Shown here piece by piece: positions 26,466 through 35,960 of a stretch of DNA of 64,000 nt. Below the pieces are notes generated by a model, which was not told the DNA's origin, did no database searches, and was given only the letters and a program-made list of their open reading frames with translations. Origin of the DNA: Bacteroides sp. (lineage in GTDB: Bacteria > Bacteroidota > Bacteroidia > Bacteroidales > Muribaculaceae); assembly GCA_014802105.1 (NCBI GenBank), contig JAAVCX010000016.1:48283-112282 (forward strand), in the 5' to 3' direction. A program made the translations under genes and the position numbers. Position 1 is the first letter of the stretch. Each line of letters begins with the position of its first letter.

Positions 26466-26936
26466 ATGTCACGCAACAACAATAAATCCAAGGAAGTCAA
26501 TATCAAGAACCGTCGTGCCACCTTCGACTATGCCATCGGCGACACCTACACGGCCGGCATCGTGCTCACGGGCACCGAGATCAAGTCCATCCGTCAGGGC
26601 AAGGCCTCGCTGGTCGATACGTTCTGCTATATCAACAACGGTGAGGTGTGGGTCAAGAACATGTATATCGCCGAGTATTTCTATGGCACTTACAACAATC
26701 ATGTCGAGCGTCGCGACCGCAAACTCCTGCTCAACCGCAAGGAGATACGCTCGCTCATGAAGGACGGCGGGGTGGCCGGCTTCACTATCGTGCCCCTGCG
26801 ACTCTTTATCAACGACCGTGGCCTGGCAAAACTCGTCATCGGAGTGGGTAAGGGTAAGAAGGAGTTTGACAAGCGTCAGTCGATCAAGGAGCGCGAGGAC
26901 AAGCGCGACCTGGCAAGGGTGATGATGAAACGCTGA
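26466..26936 (+). CDS. smpB: SsrA-binding protein
   Basis: Binds tmRNA and delivers it to stalled ribosomes for trans-translation. The 156-residue product has the family landmarks [34 protein letters not shown] (residues about 38-51), [11 protein letters not shown] and the basic C-terminal tail with [16 protein letters not shown], which folds into the decoding centre. Full length. It ends only 3 nt before the stop codon of bioD on the opposite strand, and no terminator hairpin lies between them. Confidence 0.97.
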   Translation: MSRNNNKSKEVNIKNRRATFDYAIGDTYTAGIVLTGTEIKSIRQGKASLVDTFCYINNGEVWVKNMYIAEYFYGTYNNHVERRDRKLLLNRKEIRSLMKDGGVAGFTIVPLRLFINDRGLAKLVIGVGKGKKEFDKRQSIKEREDKRDLARVMMKR

Positions 26937-26939
26937 ATG

Positions 26940-27575
26940 TTACAGTGTAGGAGCCGTAGCGAATATCGCTTCGGGGAAATGGCGGGCCACATAGCGCTCG
27001 ATAAATCCGCGCGTGTCGGCGGCGATCACCGCGTCTGAGTCGAAATGGGTGTTATAGATCACAGCGGCTACCTCCAAGCCGTGGGCAGCGGCGGCCTGGA
27101 GCGAGAGCACCGTGTGGGAGATGGAGCCCAGGATACCGTTGGTGACCAATATGAGCGGCAAGCGGCGCGAGGCTATGTAGTCGATGGTGAGAAATTCGTC
27201 GGTGATGGGCACCGCGAGACCGCCGGCCCCTTCGATGAGCACTATGTCATAGCGAGTGAGCAACCTACGGGTAGCACTGTCGATGGCCTCGAGATCGATC
27301 TCGCGTCCGTCGATGCGGGCGGCCAGCTGGGCCGAGGCCGGATAGGTGAAGATGACGGGTGCTGTGGTGTGGTCGAGATCCTCGGGGAGCATGCCGGTGC
27401 CCATGAGGCGGCGATGTACTTCTATATCTTCCGAGAAATCGGTGCAACCGGTCTGTATGAACTTCTGGGTGATCACTCTCTCGCCGCGCTCCATCAGGCA
27501 GCGGGCTATGTAGGCTGTCACGTAGGTTTTGCCGGCATCGGTGTCGATGCCCGAGATGAAATAGGCCTTGCTCAT
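26940..27575 (-). CDS. bioD: Dethiobiotin synthase
   Basis: ATP-dependent carboxylation of DAPA to dethiobiotin, cytoplasmic. The 211-residue product begins MSKAYFISGIDTDAGKTYVT with the modified P-loop (GIDTDAGKT) at residues 9-17, and has IEGAGGLAVPI near 112 and LVTNGILGSISHT near 148. The frame stays open far upstream, but the start at 27575 matches the family and its ATG overlaps the bioGC stop (ATGA), showing translational coupling. It is the last gene of the biotin operon. Confidence 0.95.
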   Translation of the reverse strand: MSKAYFISGIDTDAGKTYVTAYIARCLMERGERVITQKFIQTGCTDFSEDIEVHRRLMGTGMLPEDLDHTTAPVIFTYPASAQLAARIDGREIDLEAIDSATRRLLTRYDIVLIEGAGGLAVPITDEFLTIDYIASRRLPLILVTNGILGSISHTVLSLQAAAAHGLEVAAVIYNTHFDSDAVIAADTRGFIERYVARHFPEAIFATAPTL

Positions 27576-29011
27576 GGTTTTCTGATGATAAGATAGATGG
27601 GTTGAAAGGTCAGGAGTGCACTGCCGTCGGGCTCGAGCGGATAGCGGCTCAGCAGGCGTCGGGCACTCCCGGTGTCGGTGGCTCCGCGCGGAGTCAGGGC
27701 ATTTACCCCCGTGAGGCTGACGTGGCGCAACACTTCGAGGGCCGAGCCAAAGGCTAAGTCTTCGGTCTCCTCCTCGAGCACTGCGGCCTCGGCTCCCTCG
27801 GGCAGTGAACGCCTGATCGACTCGACACTCATGAAGCGCGAGGGGATTCCTGTGGCCAGGCCGATCTGACTCATTGTCAATGGCCCGTAGGTCGACAGGG
27901 CTATCACTCCTCCGCGCCTGAGCGCCCGGTAGGCATGGGCGAGAAAGGCCCGCAGGGAGTTGAACCATTGGGCCGTGGAGGCTGAGTAGATCAGATCGAT
28001 CTCCCCCTCGAGAAGATCCGCGATAGAGCTCTCGGCGTCGGTCTGGCGCAAGACTATGCGTGTCGAGGGGTGGATCTGGCCCAGGCTGGCGGCCGACTCG
28101 GGGAGATGGAGATCCCAGAGCTCTACGTCGTGGGGGGCAAGCAGATCGATGACCTCGGAGGTCAGCGAGCCGGTGCCACAACCTATGTCGATCATCGAGT
28201 CGACCCTCGCCGGCAGATAGGGCGTGGCCAGCGATAACAGTCGTCGTCCGGCATGGAGCTGCGGGGTGGCGTTGCTGTCGTAGGTCGAGCGGGCGCGCCC
28301 GAAGCGTCGGGCCACGTGGCTCTTGTCGGTAAGCACCCGTCTCAGCAGGCTGTTGAAGTCGGGACGATGGGCTCCGGGGATATTGATGATTTCGATAGCT
28401 TCCTCCTCCCAGGCTTTATGTTGGGCCGCGGGCGGGATGATCAGGTCGTTGTCAGAGATAAAGACTCTGTCCCAGAGCAGGCGCGGAGCAGCGGGCGACA
28501 TGAAGACGCGCAGCTCCTCGGCCAGTTGAGCGACAGGGCGCCCCGAGAGTTTCGACCCTCCCCTGCGGAAGGCTGTGGCACCTCCCCACACTCTCATCTC
28601 GAAACGCTCGAGTGAACGCTCGCTGAGATTGTCGAGCGTGGCCCGGAAGATCTCGGGAGCTATACCGCGCTCGGGGTCGACCGTGAAGCGCGAACCGTTG
28701 AAGGCAATGCGCGCGCTGACACGCAGCCCGGGGTGAGCGGCCATGAAACGAGCCGCGGCGTTGACGCCAAACGACCATGCCGCCACCACGATTTCCCTTC
28801 TTTCTCTGAGGTCGGCCAGCGTCTCGTCGGTGATCTCCTCGCCCTCAGGGGAGAAGAAGCGGTCAGAGCGGTAGTCCCACACCGTAGCTATGTCATAGCC
28901 GGGCATCTCGAGGTCGTCCATCGTTGTGTCCGACTGGCCCCAGCCGGCAAAAAAGAGCAGCAACGGAGAGTGGGGTGACTCGGGGGTGAGACGTGAGTAG
29001 TGCAGTTGCAT
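27572..29011 (-). CDS. BioG-BioC fusion: pimeloyl-ACP methyl esterase and malonyl-ACP methyltransferase
   Basis: A 479-residue bifunctional protein for making the pimeloyl moiety of biotin. Residues about 1-205 are BioG-like (DUF452 alpha/beta hydrolase): LLLFFAGWGQSDTT near 18 and VVAAWSFGVNAA near 73-84, the latter holding the probable nucleophile serine. Residues about 230-479 are a BioC-type methyltransferase with DIGCGTGSLTSEV near 273 and a later AQWFNSLRAFLAHAYRALRRG. BioC methylates malonyl-ACP to start a disguised fatty-acid cycle, and BioG removes the methyl ester at the end. The same fusion is known in Bacteroides. It lies 28 nt after bioF and overlaps bioD by 4 nt. Confidence 0.9.
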   Translation of the reverse strand: MQLHYSRLTPESPHSPLLLFFAGWGQSDTTMDDLEMPGYDIATVWDYRSDRFFSPEGEEITDETLADLRERREIVVAAWSFGVNAAARFMAAHPGLRVSARIAFNGSRFTVDPERGIAPEIFRATLDNLSERSLERFEMRVWGGATAFRRGGSKLSGRPVAQLAEELRVFMSPAAPRLLWDRVFISDNDLIIPPAAQHKAWEEEAIEIINIPGAHRPDFNSLLRRVLTDKSHVARRFGRARSTYDSNATPQLHAGRRLLSLATPYLPARVDSMIDIGCGTGSLTSEVIDLLAPHDVELWDLHLPESAASLGQIHPSTRIVLRQTDAESSIADLLEGEIDLIYSASTAQWFNSLRAFLAHAYRALRRGGVIALSTYGPLTMSQIGLATGIPSRFMSVESIRRSLPEGAEAAVLEEETEDLAFGSALEVLRHVSLTGVNALTPRGATDTGSARRLLSRYPLEPDGSALLTFQPIYLIIRKP

Positions 29012-29039
29012 GGGTCGGAATGGTGAAGGTAGAATGAGG

Positions 29040-30191
29040 TCAGATGGTTGAAAGCACTTCTCTCAGGGCCGAGCCGAAACGGTTGAGATCGTCGTGGCTG
29101 AGCGAGGCACTGAGTGATAGCCGCAGGCGGTCGGTGCCGCGCGGGACGGTGGGCACCCTGATAGGGAGGGCCTTGAAGCCTCGGGCAAGCAGGGCCTGTG
29201 ACAGGGCCACGGCCCGGTGAGGATCGCCCACTATGAGCGGCTGTATGTGGCTCGGAGCAAGATCGGCCGGAGCGCCGAGCGACACCAGCGTGTCGCGAAG
29301 ATGCCGGCCGAGATCTCTGAGGTGGCGTCGCTCGGGCTCCAGGCTCTCGAGCCGCGACATTATGAAGTCGGTCCACGCCACGTTGAGCGGTGGGAGAGCG
29401 GTCGAGAAAATCAGGCTGCGCGATGTGTTGACGAGATATTCCCTGACGGCCGGGCTGACGGCCGCAAAGGCTCCGACCGACGCACACGCTTTGCCGAAAG
29501 TGCCGATAATGACGTCGATCTCCTCGCGCCCGGCAGAGGCTGCCGAGAGGCCGAGACCGCCGGGGCCCGAGCAGCCTACGGCATGGGCTTCGTCGATATA
29601 GAGCATCACTCCGTCATATCGGCGGCGCAGGTTTATGAGAGCCTCCGTGTCGGCGCTGTCGCCATCCATCGAGAAGATGCTCTCGGTGATCACAAGGAAA
29701 CGGTCGTAGTTGTCGCGCTCCTTATTGAGTATACTCTCCAGATGAGCCATGTCGTTGTGGCGGAAACGGGTGAAGGGCGCGCGCGACAGGGTGATACCGT
29801 CGATAATGCTGGCGTGGACAAGGCGGTCGGCCACTATGAGAGTGCGCGGGGCCTGGCCCAGAGCCGCGACTATGCCGGTGTTGGCATGGTAGCCGCTGTT
29901 GAAGAGCAGCGTCGGTCGTCCATAGAGTTGCGAGAGGGTATCTTCGAGAGCAGTGTAAGTGGCCTGTGAGGCAGCCAGAAGCCGCGAGGCTGAGGAGGTG
30001 AGTGGCAGATCAGCCACTCCCGGCGCGCCGTAGAACTCGCGGCGCAGGTCGTCGCGCAGGGCCAGGCCGAGGTAGTCGTTGGAGGAGAGATCTACTATCC
30101 CCCTCTCAGCATCAGCACGCGGGATTACTCTCAGATTGCCCTCTTGGCCCAGGTTTTCCACCCGGCTTCTATAAAAGTCGTCGGTGATCAT
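29040..30191 (-). CDS. bioF: 8-amino-7-oxononanoate synthase
   Basis: PLP-dependent condensation of pimeloyl-ACP with alanine, 383 residues. Motifs include [11 protein letters not shown] near 35, [12 protein letters not shown] near 95, [12 protein letters not shown] near 198 and [13 protein letters not shown] near 229, whose lysine binds PLP. Operon position between bioA and bioGC, with a 4-nt ATGA overlap to bioA, identifies it as BioF rather than the related KBL or serine palmitoyltransferase; a serine palmitoyltransferase paralogue is at 59128. Confidence 0.94.
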   Translation of the reverse strand: MITDDFYRSRVENLGQEGNLRVIPRADAERGIVDLSSNDYLGLALRDDLRREFYGAPGVADLPLTSSASRLLAASQATYTALEDTLSQLYGRPTLLFNSGYHANTGIVAALGQAPRTLIVADRLVHASIIDGITLSRAPFTRFRHNDMAHLESILNKERDNYDRFLVITESIFSMDGDSADTEALINLRRRYDGVMLYIDEAHAVGCSGPGGLGLSAASAGREEIDVIIGTFGKACASVGAFAAVSPAVREYLVNTSRSLIFSTALPPLNVAWTDFIMSRLESLEPERRHLRDLGRHLRDTLVSLGAPADLAPSHIQPLIVGDPHRAVALSQALLARGFKALPIRVPTVPRGTDRLRLSLSASLSHDDLNRFGSALREVLSTI

Positions 30192-31498
30192 TGTCTTATG
30201 CAGTTGATAGTCTCCTTGGCAAGCGTGGCGAGGTCGTCGTCGCTGATGGGGTAGGGGGGCATGATGTAGACGTTACGGCCGAAGGGGCGCACCCAGATAC
30301 CGCGTTTCACACACTCCTTCTGAAACTCGGCCACATTGACCGGCTCCTCCATCTCGATGACTCCTATCGAGCCGAGCACTCTCACCTCTCTGACTCCGGG
30401 CATCCCCTCGGCTGGGGCGAGGAGCTCTTTCAGCCGCTCCTCGAGATGGCCCACTCTCGCTGCCATATCCTGCTCCCTGAGCATCGCGAGGCTCTCCAGA
30501 GCTATGGCACACGCCAGAGGATTGGCCATGAACGTCGGGCCGTGCATCATCACACCGGCCTCTCCGCGTGAGATCGTGTCGGCCACCTCGGCCGTGGTGA
30601 GCACGGCGCTCATGGTCAGGTAGCCGGCGGTCAGCCCCTTGCCTATACACATTATATCGGGCTCAACGCCGGCGTGCTCCCAGGCAAAGAAGCGGCCTGT
30701 GCGCCAGAACCCAGTGGCTATCTCGTCAAATATCAGATAGATGCCATATCGGTCACAGAGCCTGCGGGCCTGACGCAGGTATTCGGGATGGTAAAACCTC
30801 ATGCCACCGGCGCCCTGCACTACCGGCTCGAGTATGAGTCCCGCCAGCTCGGAGTGATGTTGCTCGACGATCTGTTCCAAAGGACTGAAATCAGCCTGAT
30901 CCCACTCCTCGCCGGGCTTGACAGTTGGCGCCGGGGCAAAGTAGCGCACGGGTAGCGACGGGCCGAAAGCTCCGTGCATACCGGTGACGGGGTCACAGAC
31001 ACTCATGGCGTTCCATGTGTCGCCATGGTAGCCGCTGCGGATGGTCACGAAATTGGTGCGCGAGTGGTCGCCAGTCTTCGACACCATTGCCTGGACTGCC
31101 ATCTTGAGGGCCACCTCGACGGCCACCGAGCCCGAGTCGGCATAGAAAATATTGTGCATCGACGGGGGTGCTACCTCAAGAAGACGTCGGCCGAGCTCTA
31201 TGGCCGGCTCGTGAGTGAGTCCGCCAAACATCACGTGGCTCATTTTCCCGAGCTGATGAGAGGCGGCGGCGTTGAGTCGCGGGTGATTGTAGCCGTGGAT
31301 CACACACCACCACGACGACATGCCGTCGATGAGTTCGCGCCCGTCGGCCAATCGTATCCTCACCCCTGAGGCCGAGTCGACCTTATAGGTCGGCAGAGGA
31401 TTGATGGTCGAAGTGTAGGGGTGCCAGAGGTGCTCCCGGTCAAAGGAGTCGTGGAGAAGCGAGCTGCTGTCTCCGGCTATGGTTGAGTCGTTGAGCAT
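30188..31498 (-). CDS. bioA: Adenosylmethionine-8-amino-7-oxononanoate aminotransferase
   Basis: PLP aminotransferase using S-adenosylmethionine as amino donor to make DAPA. The 436-residue sequence has [13 protein letters not shown] near 24, [16 protein letters not shown] near 59, [16 protein letters not shown] near 117, [12 protein letters not shown] near 256 and [10 protein letters not shown] near 284 with the PLP lysine. Class III aminotransferase, full length. First gene of the biotin operon; its promoter box is at 31588. No bioB is found in the operon or window. Confidence 0.95.
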   Translation of the reverse strand: MLNDSTIAGDSSSLLHDSFDREHLWHPYTSTINPLPTYKVDSASGVRIRLADGRELIDGMSSWWCVIHGYNHPRLNAAASHQLGKMSHVMFGGLTHEPAIELGRRLLEVAPPSMHNIFYADSGSVAVEVALKMAVQAMVSKTGDHSRTNFVTIRSGYHGDTWNAMSVCDPVTGMHGAFGPSLPVRYFAPAPTVKPGEEWDQADFSPLEQIVEQHHSELAGLILEPVVQGAGGMRFYHPEYLRQARRLCDRYGIYLIFDEIATGFWRTGRFFAWEHAGVEPDIMCIGKGLTAGYLTMSAVLTTAEVADTISRGEAGVMMHGPTFMANPLACAIALESLAMLREQDMAARVGHLEERLKELLAPAEGMPGVREVRVLGSIGVIEMEEPVNVAEFQKECVKRGIWVRPFGRNVYIMPPYPISDDDLATLAKETINCIRQ

Positions 31499-31587
31499 GA
31501 TGATAGGATATTGGGCTGATTAGTCACCCATCTTGATTACGGTAAGCCGAAAAAACTTGCTGAGGTATCCGCAGGGTTTTCGTAATG

Positions 31588-31595
31588 CAAAGTTA
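31588..31595 (-). promoter_or_regulatory. Promoter -7 box of the biotin operon
   Basis: Minus strand reads TAACTTTG, about 90 nt upstream of the bioA start. No clear TTG at the usual -33 spacing. Confidence 0.5.
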
Positions 31596-31651
31596 GCTAT
31601 TTAAGCCGATAAAATAAAAAGTTAATTTGAGTTAAATCTCAATACTATGTA

Positions 31652-31683
31652 TTGCAAAGTAGTTGGTGATCGTATTATCTTTG
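31652..31683 (+). promoter_or_regulatory. Promoter of the padR gene
   Basis: TTG at 31652-31654, a 21-nt spacer and TATCTTTG at 31676-31683, 33 nt before the start codon. Confidence 0.75.
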
Positions 31684-31716
31684 CGATGAAAAATCAAATG
31701 AAGGAATCCATAGCCT

Positions 31717-32088
31717 ATGAATATAGATAATCTGAAGTCTCAGATGCGCAAGGGTATGCTGGAGTTCTGTGTGCTGTTGCTTCTCAGACGGGGCGATGCT
31801 TACGCCTCAGAGATGATAGCCCGGCTCAAGGAAGCTCGCCTGATAGTGATGGAGGGCACACTCTACCCCCTGCTCACACGTCTCAAGAACGACGGACTCC
31901 TCTCCTATCGCTGGGAGGAGTCGACCCAGGGCCCTCCGCGCAAATACTATTCAATCACTCCGGCCGGACATCAGTTTCTGGAGCAACTGCAGAGCTCCTG
32001 GGACGAGATAGCTACCTCGGTGACAATCCTGCGCGAGGATTATAACAATAAGTATAAGCCCGCCGAAGATCAACCATCAACTACTTGA
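31717..32088 (+). CDS. PadR family transcriptional regulator
   Basis: A 123-residue DNA-binding protein with the PadR winged helix: LEFCVLLLLRRGDAYASEMI (residues about 15-34), then MEGTLYPLLTRLKNDGLLSYRW, then GPPRKYYSITPAGHQFLEQL. The C-terminal helix for dimerisation is short. It is followed 5 nt later by a PspC-domain membrane protein, a pairing common in Bacteroidota, and probably controls that pair itself. The ligand or signal is not shown by the sequence. Confidence 0.92.
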   Translation: MNIDNLKSQMRKGMLEFCVLLLLRRGDAYASEMIARLKEARLIVMEGTLYPLLTRLKNDGLLSYRWEESTQGPPRKYYSITPAGHQFLEQLQSSWDEIATSVTILREDYNNKYKPAEDQPSTT

Positions 32089-32093
32089 ACATT

Positions 32094-33170
32094 ATGAAAA
32101 GGACATTTCAAGCCGGCATCAACGGCCGGGTATATAATGTGGAGGAAGATGCCTACAATCTTCTGCTCGACTATCTCACCCAGCTTCGCAACGCCTTTCC
32201 CGCCGAGGAGGGCGAGGAGATAGTGGGCGACATCGAGGCACGCATCTCCGAACATTTCGACACCATCGTCTCGGTCGAGGGGCGCGAGGTAATCACCAAC
32301 GACGACATCAACCGTGTCATCACCATCATGGGTCGTCCCGAGCAGCTCCAGGACGAGGCCGACGAGATAGGGGGCGATACCTCCGAGCCCAGGCACCGGG
32401 AGGGTACCCCGCCACCCCCTCCCGCATCCCTCGGCGCTGACGCCGAAGGCTCGGTGCCTCCTCCGGCCGTGGTTCACAAGAAACTCTTCCGCGACATACG
32501 CCACAAAGTATTCGGCGGAGTGCTTGCCGGGCTGGGGCAGTATCTCGACTGGGACGTGACCGTGTTGCGTCTGCTGGTGGTCATAGCCACTGTGGTGCTC
32601 TGCGGCTGGTCGTTGTTCTGGACGGTCATACTCTGCTACCTGGTGGCCTGGATGGTGATCCCGCCGGCCAACACTCCCCTGCGCATCATCGAGATGAAGG
32701 GTCAGCCCGTGACGGTCAACACCGTGGGCCAGACCGTGATAGATACATCCGTGCCCCCCGAAGTACCTTTACCTTCAGAGGGCAACAGCTTCACGCGCTC
32801 GATCAACAGTGCCTTTGGTGTGATAGGCCGTGTGCTGCTCGTACTGATAGGTATTCTCGCCGGCATCGGCTCGTTTGTGATGGCCATCATGGCTATGATA
32901 ATTATTGTCGGCATGCTTGTGGCCGACCTGCCCGGAGGTAACGGGGTGCTCGGCATCTTCAGTGTTCCCGAAGTGCAGCCTTATGTCGGAGGTTGGATGT
33001 GGACTCTCACTCTGCTTGCCATCATGCTCCCGCTCTTGTGTCTCTCGTGGCTCGGCATGACCTCCCTGTTCCGCACTCCTCGCATCTCGGCTCCCACGGC
33101 CATCACCCTGCTGGTCATCGAGGCTCTTCTCATAGTAGGAGCCGTGGTGTTGAGAGGTTTCTTATACTGA
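32094..33170 (+). CDS. PspC domain membrane protein
   Basis: A 358-residue inner-membrane protein. Residues about 1-90 are an acidic cytoplasmic region (FPAEEGEEIVGDIEARISEH), followed by a Pro-rich linker and the PspC domain near 125-190 (RHKVFGGVLAGLGQYLDWD, then two hydrophobic stretches). Three or four more transmembrane helices follow to the C-terminus. PspC domains occur in envelope-stress proteins; a direct role here is inferred. The ATG at 32094 is chosen over a TTG at 32085 that overlaps the padR stop. Operon with padR. Confidence 0.85.
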   Translation: MKRTFQAGINGRVYNVEEDAYNLLLDYLTQLRNAFPAEEGEEIVGDIEARISEHFDTIVSVEGREVITNDDINRVITIMGRPEQLQDEADEIGGDTSEPRHREGTPPPPPASLGADAEGSVPPPAVVHKKLFRDIRHKVFGGVLAGLGQYLDWDVTVLRLLVVIATVVLCGWSLFWTVILCYLVAWMVIPPANTPLRIIEMKGQPVTVNTVGQTVIDTSVPPEVPLPSEGNSFTRSINSAFGVIGRVLLVLIGILAGIGSFVMAIMAMIIIVGMLVADLPGGNGVLGIFSVPEVQPYVGGWMWTLTLLAIMLPLLCLSWLGMTSLFRTPRISAPTAITLLVIEALLIVGAVVLRGFLY

Positions 33171-33250
33171 AACGATAGAGACCGGTAGCTGAGGTGGAGT
33201 GTAGTAAGTCCGTATCATTTCACCTTTTTGGCTCATTTCATTCTGCTTCA

Positions 33251-33281
33251 TTGGCTCCCTCGGGAAAAAGTGTTATATTTG
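33251..33281 (+). promoter_or_regulatory. Promoter of the periplasmic thioredoxin-fold gene
   Basis: TTG at 33251-33253, a 20-nt spacer and TATATTTG at 33274-33281. Its position rules out the ATG-like start at 33228 and supports 33315. Confidence 0.78.
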
Positions 33282-33314
33282 TTGAGCAATCAACAACCTT
33301 TATTTATCGAAATC

Positions 33315-34466
33315 ATGAAAACAAAGCGATTTCTCACCCTCCTGACCGTAGCTCTCGGGGCGCTGACTCTGAGTGCCCAGGGAGTGGAATTTATGCCCGA
33401 AGGCTCCTCGTTCAAAGACGCTCTTGCCAAAGCCAAGGCCGAAAACAAGGACGTGTTGCTCGACTGCTACACCTCCTGGTGCGGGCCTTGCCGCATGATG
33501 GCCAACAACGTCTTTCCCAAAAAGGTGATGGGCGACTACATCAACCCTAAGTTTGTGTCTATCAAGATCGATATGGAGAAGGGTGAAGGCCCCGAGATAG
33601 CCCGTAGGAACGATGTCTCGGCCTACCCGACTTTCATCATCTTTGACGCCGACGGCAAGGAGAAAGGCCGACTCATAGGCGGCACCTCCTCTGAGAGATT
33701 TCTCGCCCAGCTCGAGTCTACACTCTCGGGCCTGGCGGCCGGAGCCATGGATCAGCGTTACGATCAGGGCGAGCGCGATCCCGAGTTTCTTCTCGCATAT
33801 ATCGGCGAACTTGAAAAAAACTATCGCAAGAAGCGTCAGACCGAGGTAGTCGGTGTGCTTCTCGAGAGCCGCGCCGAGGATTTTGCTTCCGACTCCACTC
33901 TGGTCAAACTCTTCATGAACAATCTCAATGACCCCTACAACGCTGCGTTTGTCTACTCCATGAACAATCCCGAAGCGATCAACCGCGCTGTCGGCGAGAA
34001 AAATTTCAAGGCCAAGATCAACGACGTCTTCTCCAAGGCCGCCAATGCCACCCTGCGCAGAAATTCCTCGGGTGGAGCCGATCTCGATACGGTGGCTCTC
34101 GATAAGCTCTGTGACTATGCCGCCTCGTGTGGCCTCTCTCCGGCCGTCTATCGAAACACCGCCCTGATAAGCTACTCCCAATACAATAAAGACTGGGACG
34201 GATTTGCCAACCATATCAAGGACTATATGACCGACAACTCCTCGAGAGTCTCAGACGGAGTGCTGGCCGGCTGGGCCAAACGACTCCTGATGGGAACTAC
34301 CGACACCGGGGCACGTCTCACAATGAAGGCCATTGTCGACAACCGCCTGGACGAGATCAAGAACGGCACCCGAAAGATACAGAAGTCTAAAGCCGATCCC
34401 GACGGAAGCGCTACATTGAAAAATCTTCAGGATCTCTCGGCCGACCTTGCCAACCCTGCCTCCTGA
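33315..34466 (+). CDS. Exported thioredoxin-fold protein
   Basis: A 383-residue periplasmic protein. A signal peptide (MKTKRFLTLLTVALGALTLS) is followed by a thioredoxin domain with YTSWCGPCRMMANNVF near residue 53, a redox-active CxxC, and the cis-proline loop SAYPTF near 104. Residues about 150-383 are an alpha-helical extension of unknown role (LEKNYRKKRQTEVVGVL). The domain is similar to the DsbD-gamma/thioredoxin_7 type seen in many Bacteroidota envelope proteins; it may act in periplasmic disulfide handling, but no partner gene is adjacent. Start at 33315 follows from the promoter position and the signal peptide. Confidence 0.88.
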   Translation: MKTKRFLTLLTVALGALTLSAQGVEFMPEGSSFKDALAKAKAENKDVLLDCYTSWCGPCRMMANNVFPKKVMGDYINPKFVSIKIDMEKGEGPEIARRNDVSAYPTFIIFDADGKEKGRLIGGTSSERFLAQLESTLSGLAAGAMDQRYDQGERDPEFLLAYIGELEKNYRKKRQTEVVGVLLESRAEDFASDSTLVKLFMNNLNDPYNAAFVYSMNNPEAINRAVGEKNFKAKINDVFSKAANATLRRNSSGGADLDTVALDKLCDYAASCGLSPAVYRNTALISYSQYNKDWDGFANHIKDYMTDNSSRVSDGVLAGWAKRLLMGTTDTGARLTMKAIVDNRLDEIKNGTRKIQKSKADPDGSATLKNLQDLSADLANPAS

Positions 34467-34673
34467 TCCTTAATACCGGTTTGAAGGAGGATTTCCATGT
34501 CACTGCGATTTCCTTTTTCCGACACAGTCTCACGAGAATAAACCATTCAGATTTCATATAACAGTTATTTCATCCAATGAGAAGCAGAGTCATGTAACTC
34601 ATGTAGTGATTGTAGTGATGCCCGGGCAGTGAATATGCCGCAGGCGGATACTTCAATCATGACTCATCCTCTC

Positions 34674-34720
34674 AACGTAAAAGAGCTCCCGACTGTGACA
34701 GCCGGGAGCTCTTTTACGTT
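34674..34720. terminator. Bidirectional terminator
   Basis: An 18-bp perfect stem (34674-34691 with 34703-34720); the arms contain AAAAGAGCTC and GAGCTCTTTT, so T-rich ends form on both strands. It lies just beyond the ribBA stop and can also end transcription from 34466. Confidence 0.82.
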
Positions 34721-34730
34721 ATCAAGATTT

Positions 34731-35960
34731 TCAGAGTGTCAGATCGTGGCCCATGCGCTGACGCTTGGTGAGCATATAGCGTCGGTTGTAAGGATTGGTG
34801 GGTACCTCGACCGGGATATTCTCCACAACCTCGAGACCAAAGCCCTCGAGACCCTTGCGCTTGACCGGATTATTGGTGAGCAGACGCATCTTCTCGATGC
34901 CGAGCAGACGCAATATCTGAGCGCCTACGCCATAGTCGCGCTCGTCGGCTTTATGTCCGAGATGAAGATTGGCATCGACAGTGTCGAGACCCTCTTCCTG
35001 GAGCTTATAGGCCTTGATCTTTTCCATCAGGCCTATGCCTCGCCCCTCCTGATTGAGATAGAGTATGCAGCCTCGTCCCTCCTTGTCGATCATTTCCATA
35101 GCCTTGTGGAGCTGATCGCCGCAGTCACATCGCATCGAGCCGAATATATCGCCCGTGGCACACGAGGAGTGTACTCTCACCATCACGGGCTCGGGAGTAG
35201 AGAGATCACCCTTGATCAGGGCGATGTGTTCCAGACCGTTGCTCTTCTGGCGGAAAGGTATCAGGCGGAAATGGCCGTGAGACGTGGGCATGTCTACCTC
35301 GACCCCCTGCTCGACAAGGCTCTCGGTGAGCAGGCGGTAGGAGATGAGATCACGTATCGAGATAAGCTTCAGCCCCCACTCGTCGGCTCTCTGGCGCAGC
35401 TGGGGCAGACGGGCCATGGTGCCGTCAGGGTTGAGGATCTCGATCAGCGAAGCCGCGGGTCGAAGTCCGGCCAGACGGGCCAGATCGATGGCGGCCTCGG
35501 TGTGGCCGGGGCGGCGAAGCACTCCGGCATCCTGGGCATAGAGCGGATGCACATGGCCTGGACGGCCGAAATCGGAGGGTTTGCTGGCGGGATCGGCCAG
35601 GGCATTGATCGTGGCCGCGCGGTCGTGGGCCGAGACTCCGGTGGTACAGCCCGGGAGCAGGTCACAGGTGACTGTAAACGGTGTGCCGAGCATCGAGGTG
35701 TTGTGGTCTACCTGATGGGTGAGGTCAAGCTCGGCGCAACGCGAGAGAGTCAGAGGCGCGCAGAGTTCGCCGCGGGCGTTGGTGATCATGAAATTGACAT
35801 CGTCGGGGGTCACCTTCTCGGCGGCTATGATGAGATCGCCCTCATTCTCGCGGTCTTCGTCATCCACGACGATTACGAATTTTCCCTGGCGGAAATCGGC
35901 GATCGCGTCCTCGATCTTGTCGAGCACTATGGGGTCGGAGGGAGTGTTATGATTGTTCAT
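34731..35960 (-). CDS. ribBA: Bifunctional DHBP synthase / GTP cyclohydrolase II
   Basis: Makes the two precursors of riboflavin. Residues about 1-205 are RibB with [16 protein letters not shown] near 32-47 and [11 protein letters not shown] near 132. Residues about 206-409 are RibA with the zinc site C-x10-C-x-C in [20 protein letters not shown] near 256 and [11 protein letters not shown] near 298. Both active sites look intact, 409 residues. Its start overlaps the end of the LptF/LptG-type gene by 14 nt, so the two are cotranscribed. No FMN riboswitch is evident. Confidence 0.95.
   Translation of the reverse strand: MNNHNTPSDPIVLDKIEDAIADFRQGKFVIVVDDEDRENEGDLIIAAEKVTPDDVNFMITNARGELCAPLTLSRCAELDLTHQVDHNTSMLGTPFTVTCDLLPGCTTGVSAHDRAATINALADPASKPSDFGRPGHVHPLYAQDAGVLRRPGHTEAAIDLARLAGLRPAASLIEILNPDGTMARLPQLRQRADEWGLKLISIRDLISYRLLTESLVEQGVEVDMPTSHGHFRLIPFRQKSNGLEHIALIKGDLSTPEPVMVRVHSSCATGDIFGSMRCDCGDQLHKAMEMIDKEGRGCILYLNQEGRGIGLMEKIKAYKLQEEGLDTVDANLHLGHKADERDYGVGAQILRLLGIEKMRLLTNNPVKRKGLEGFGLEVVENIPVEVPTNPYNRRYMLTKRQRMGHDLTL

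Noticed and set aside
33228..33314. Extended start for the exported thioredoxin-fold protein
   Set aside because: The promoter -7 box lies at 33274-33281, inside this extension, and a signal peptide begins at 33315.
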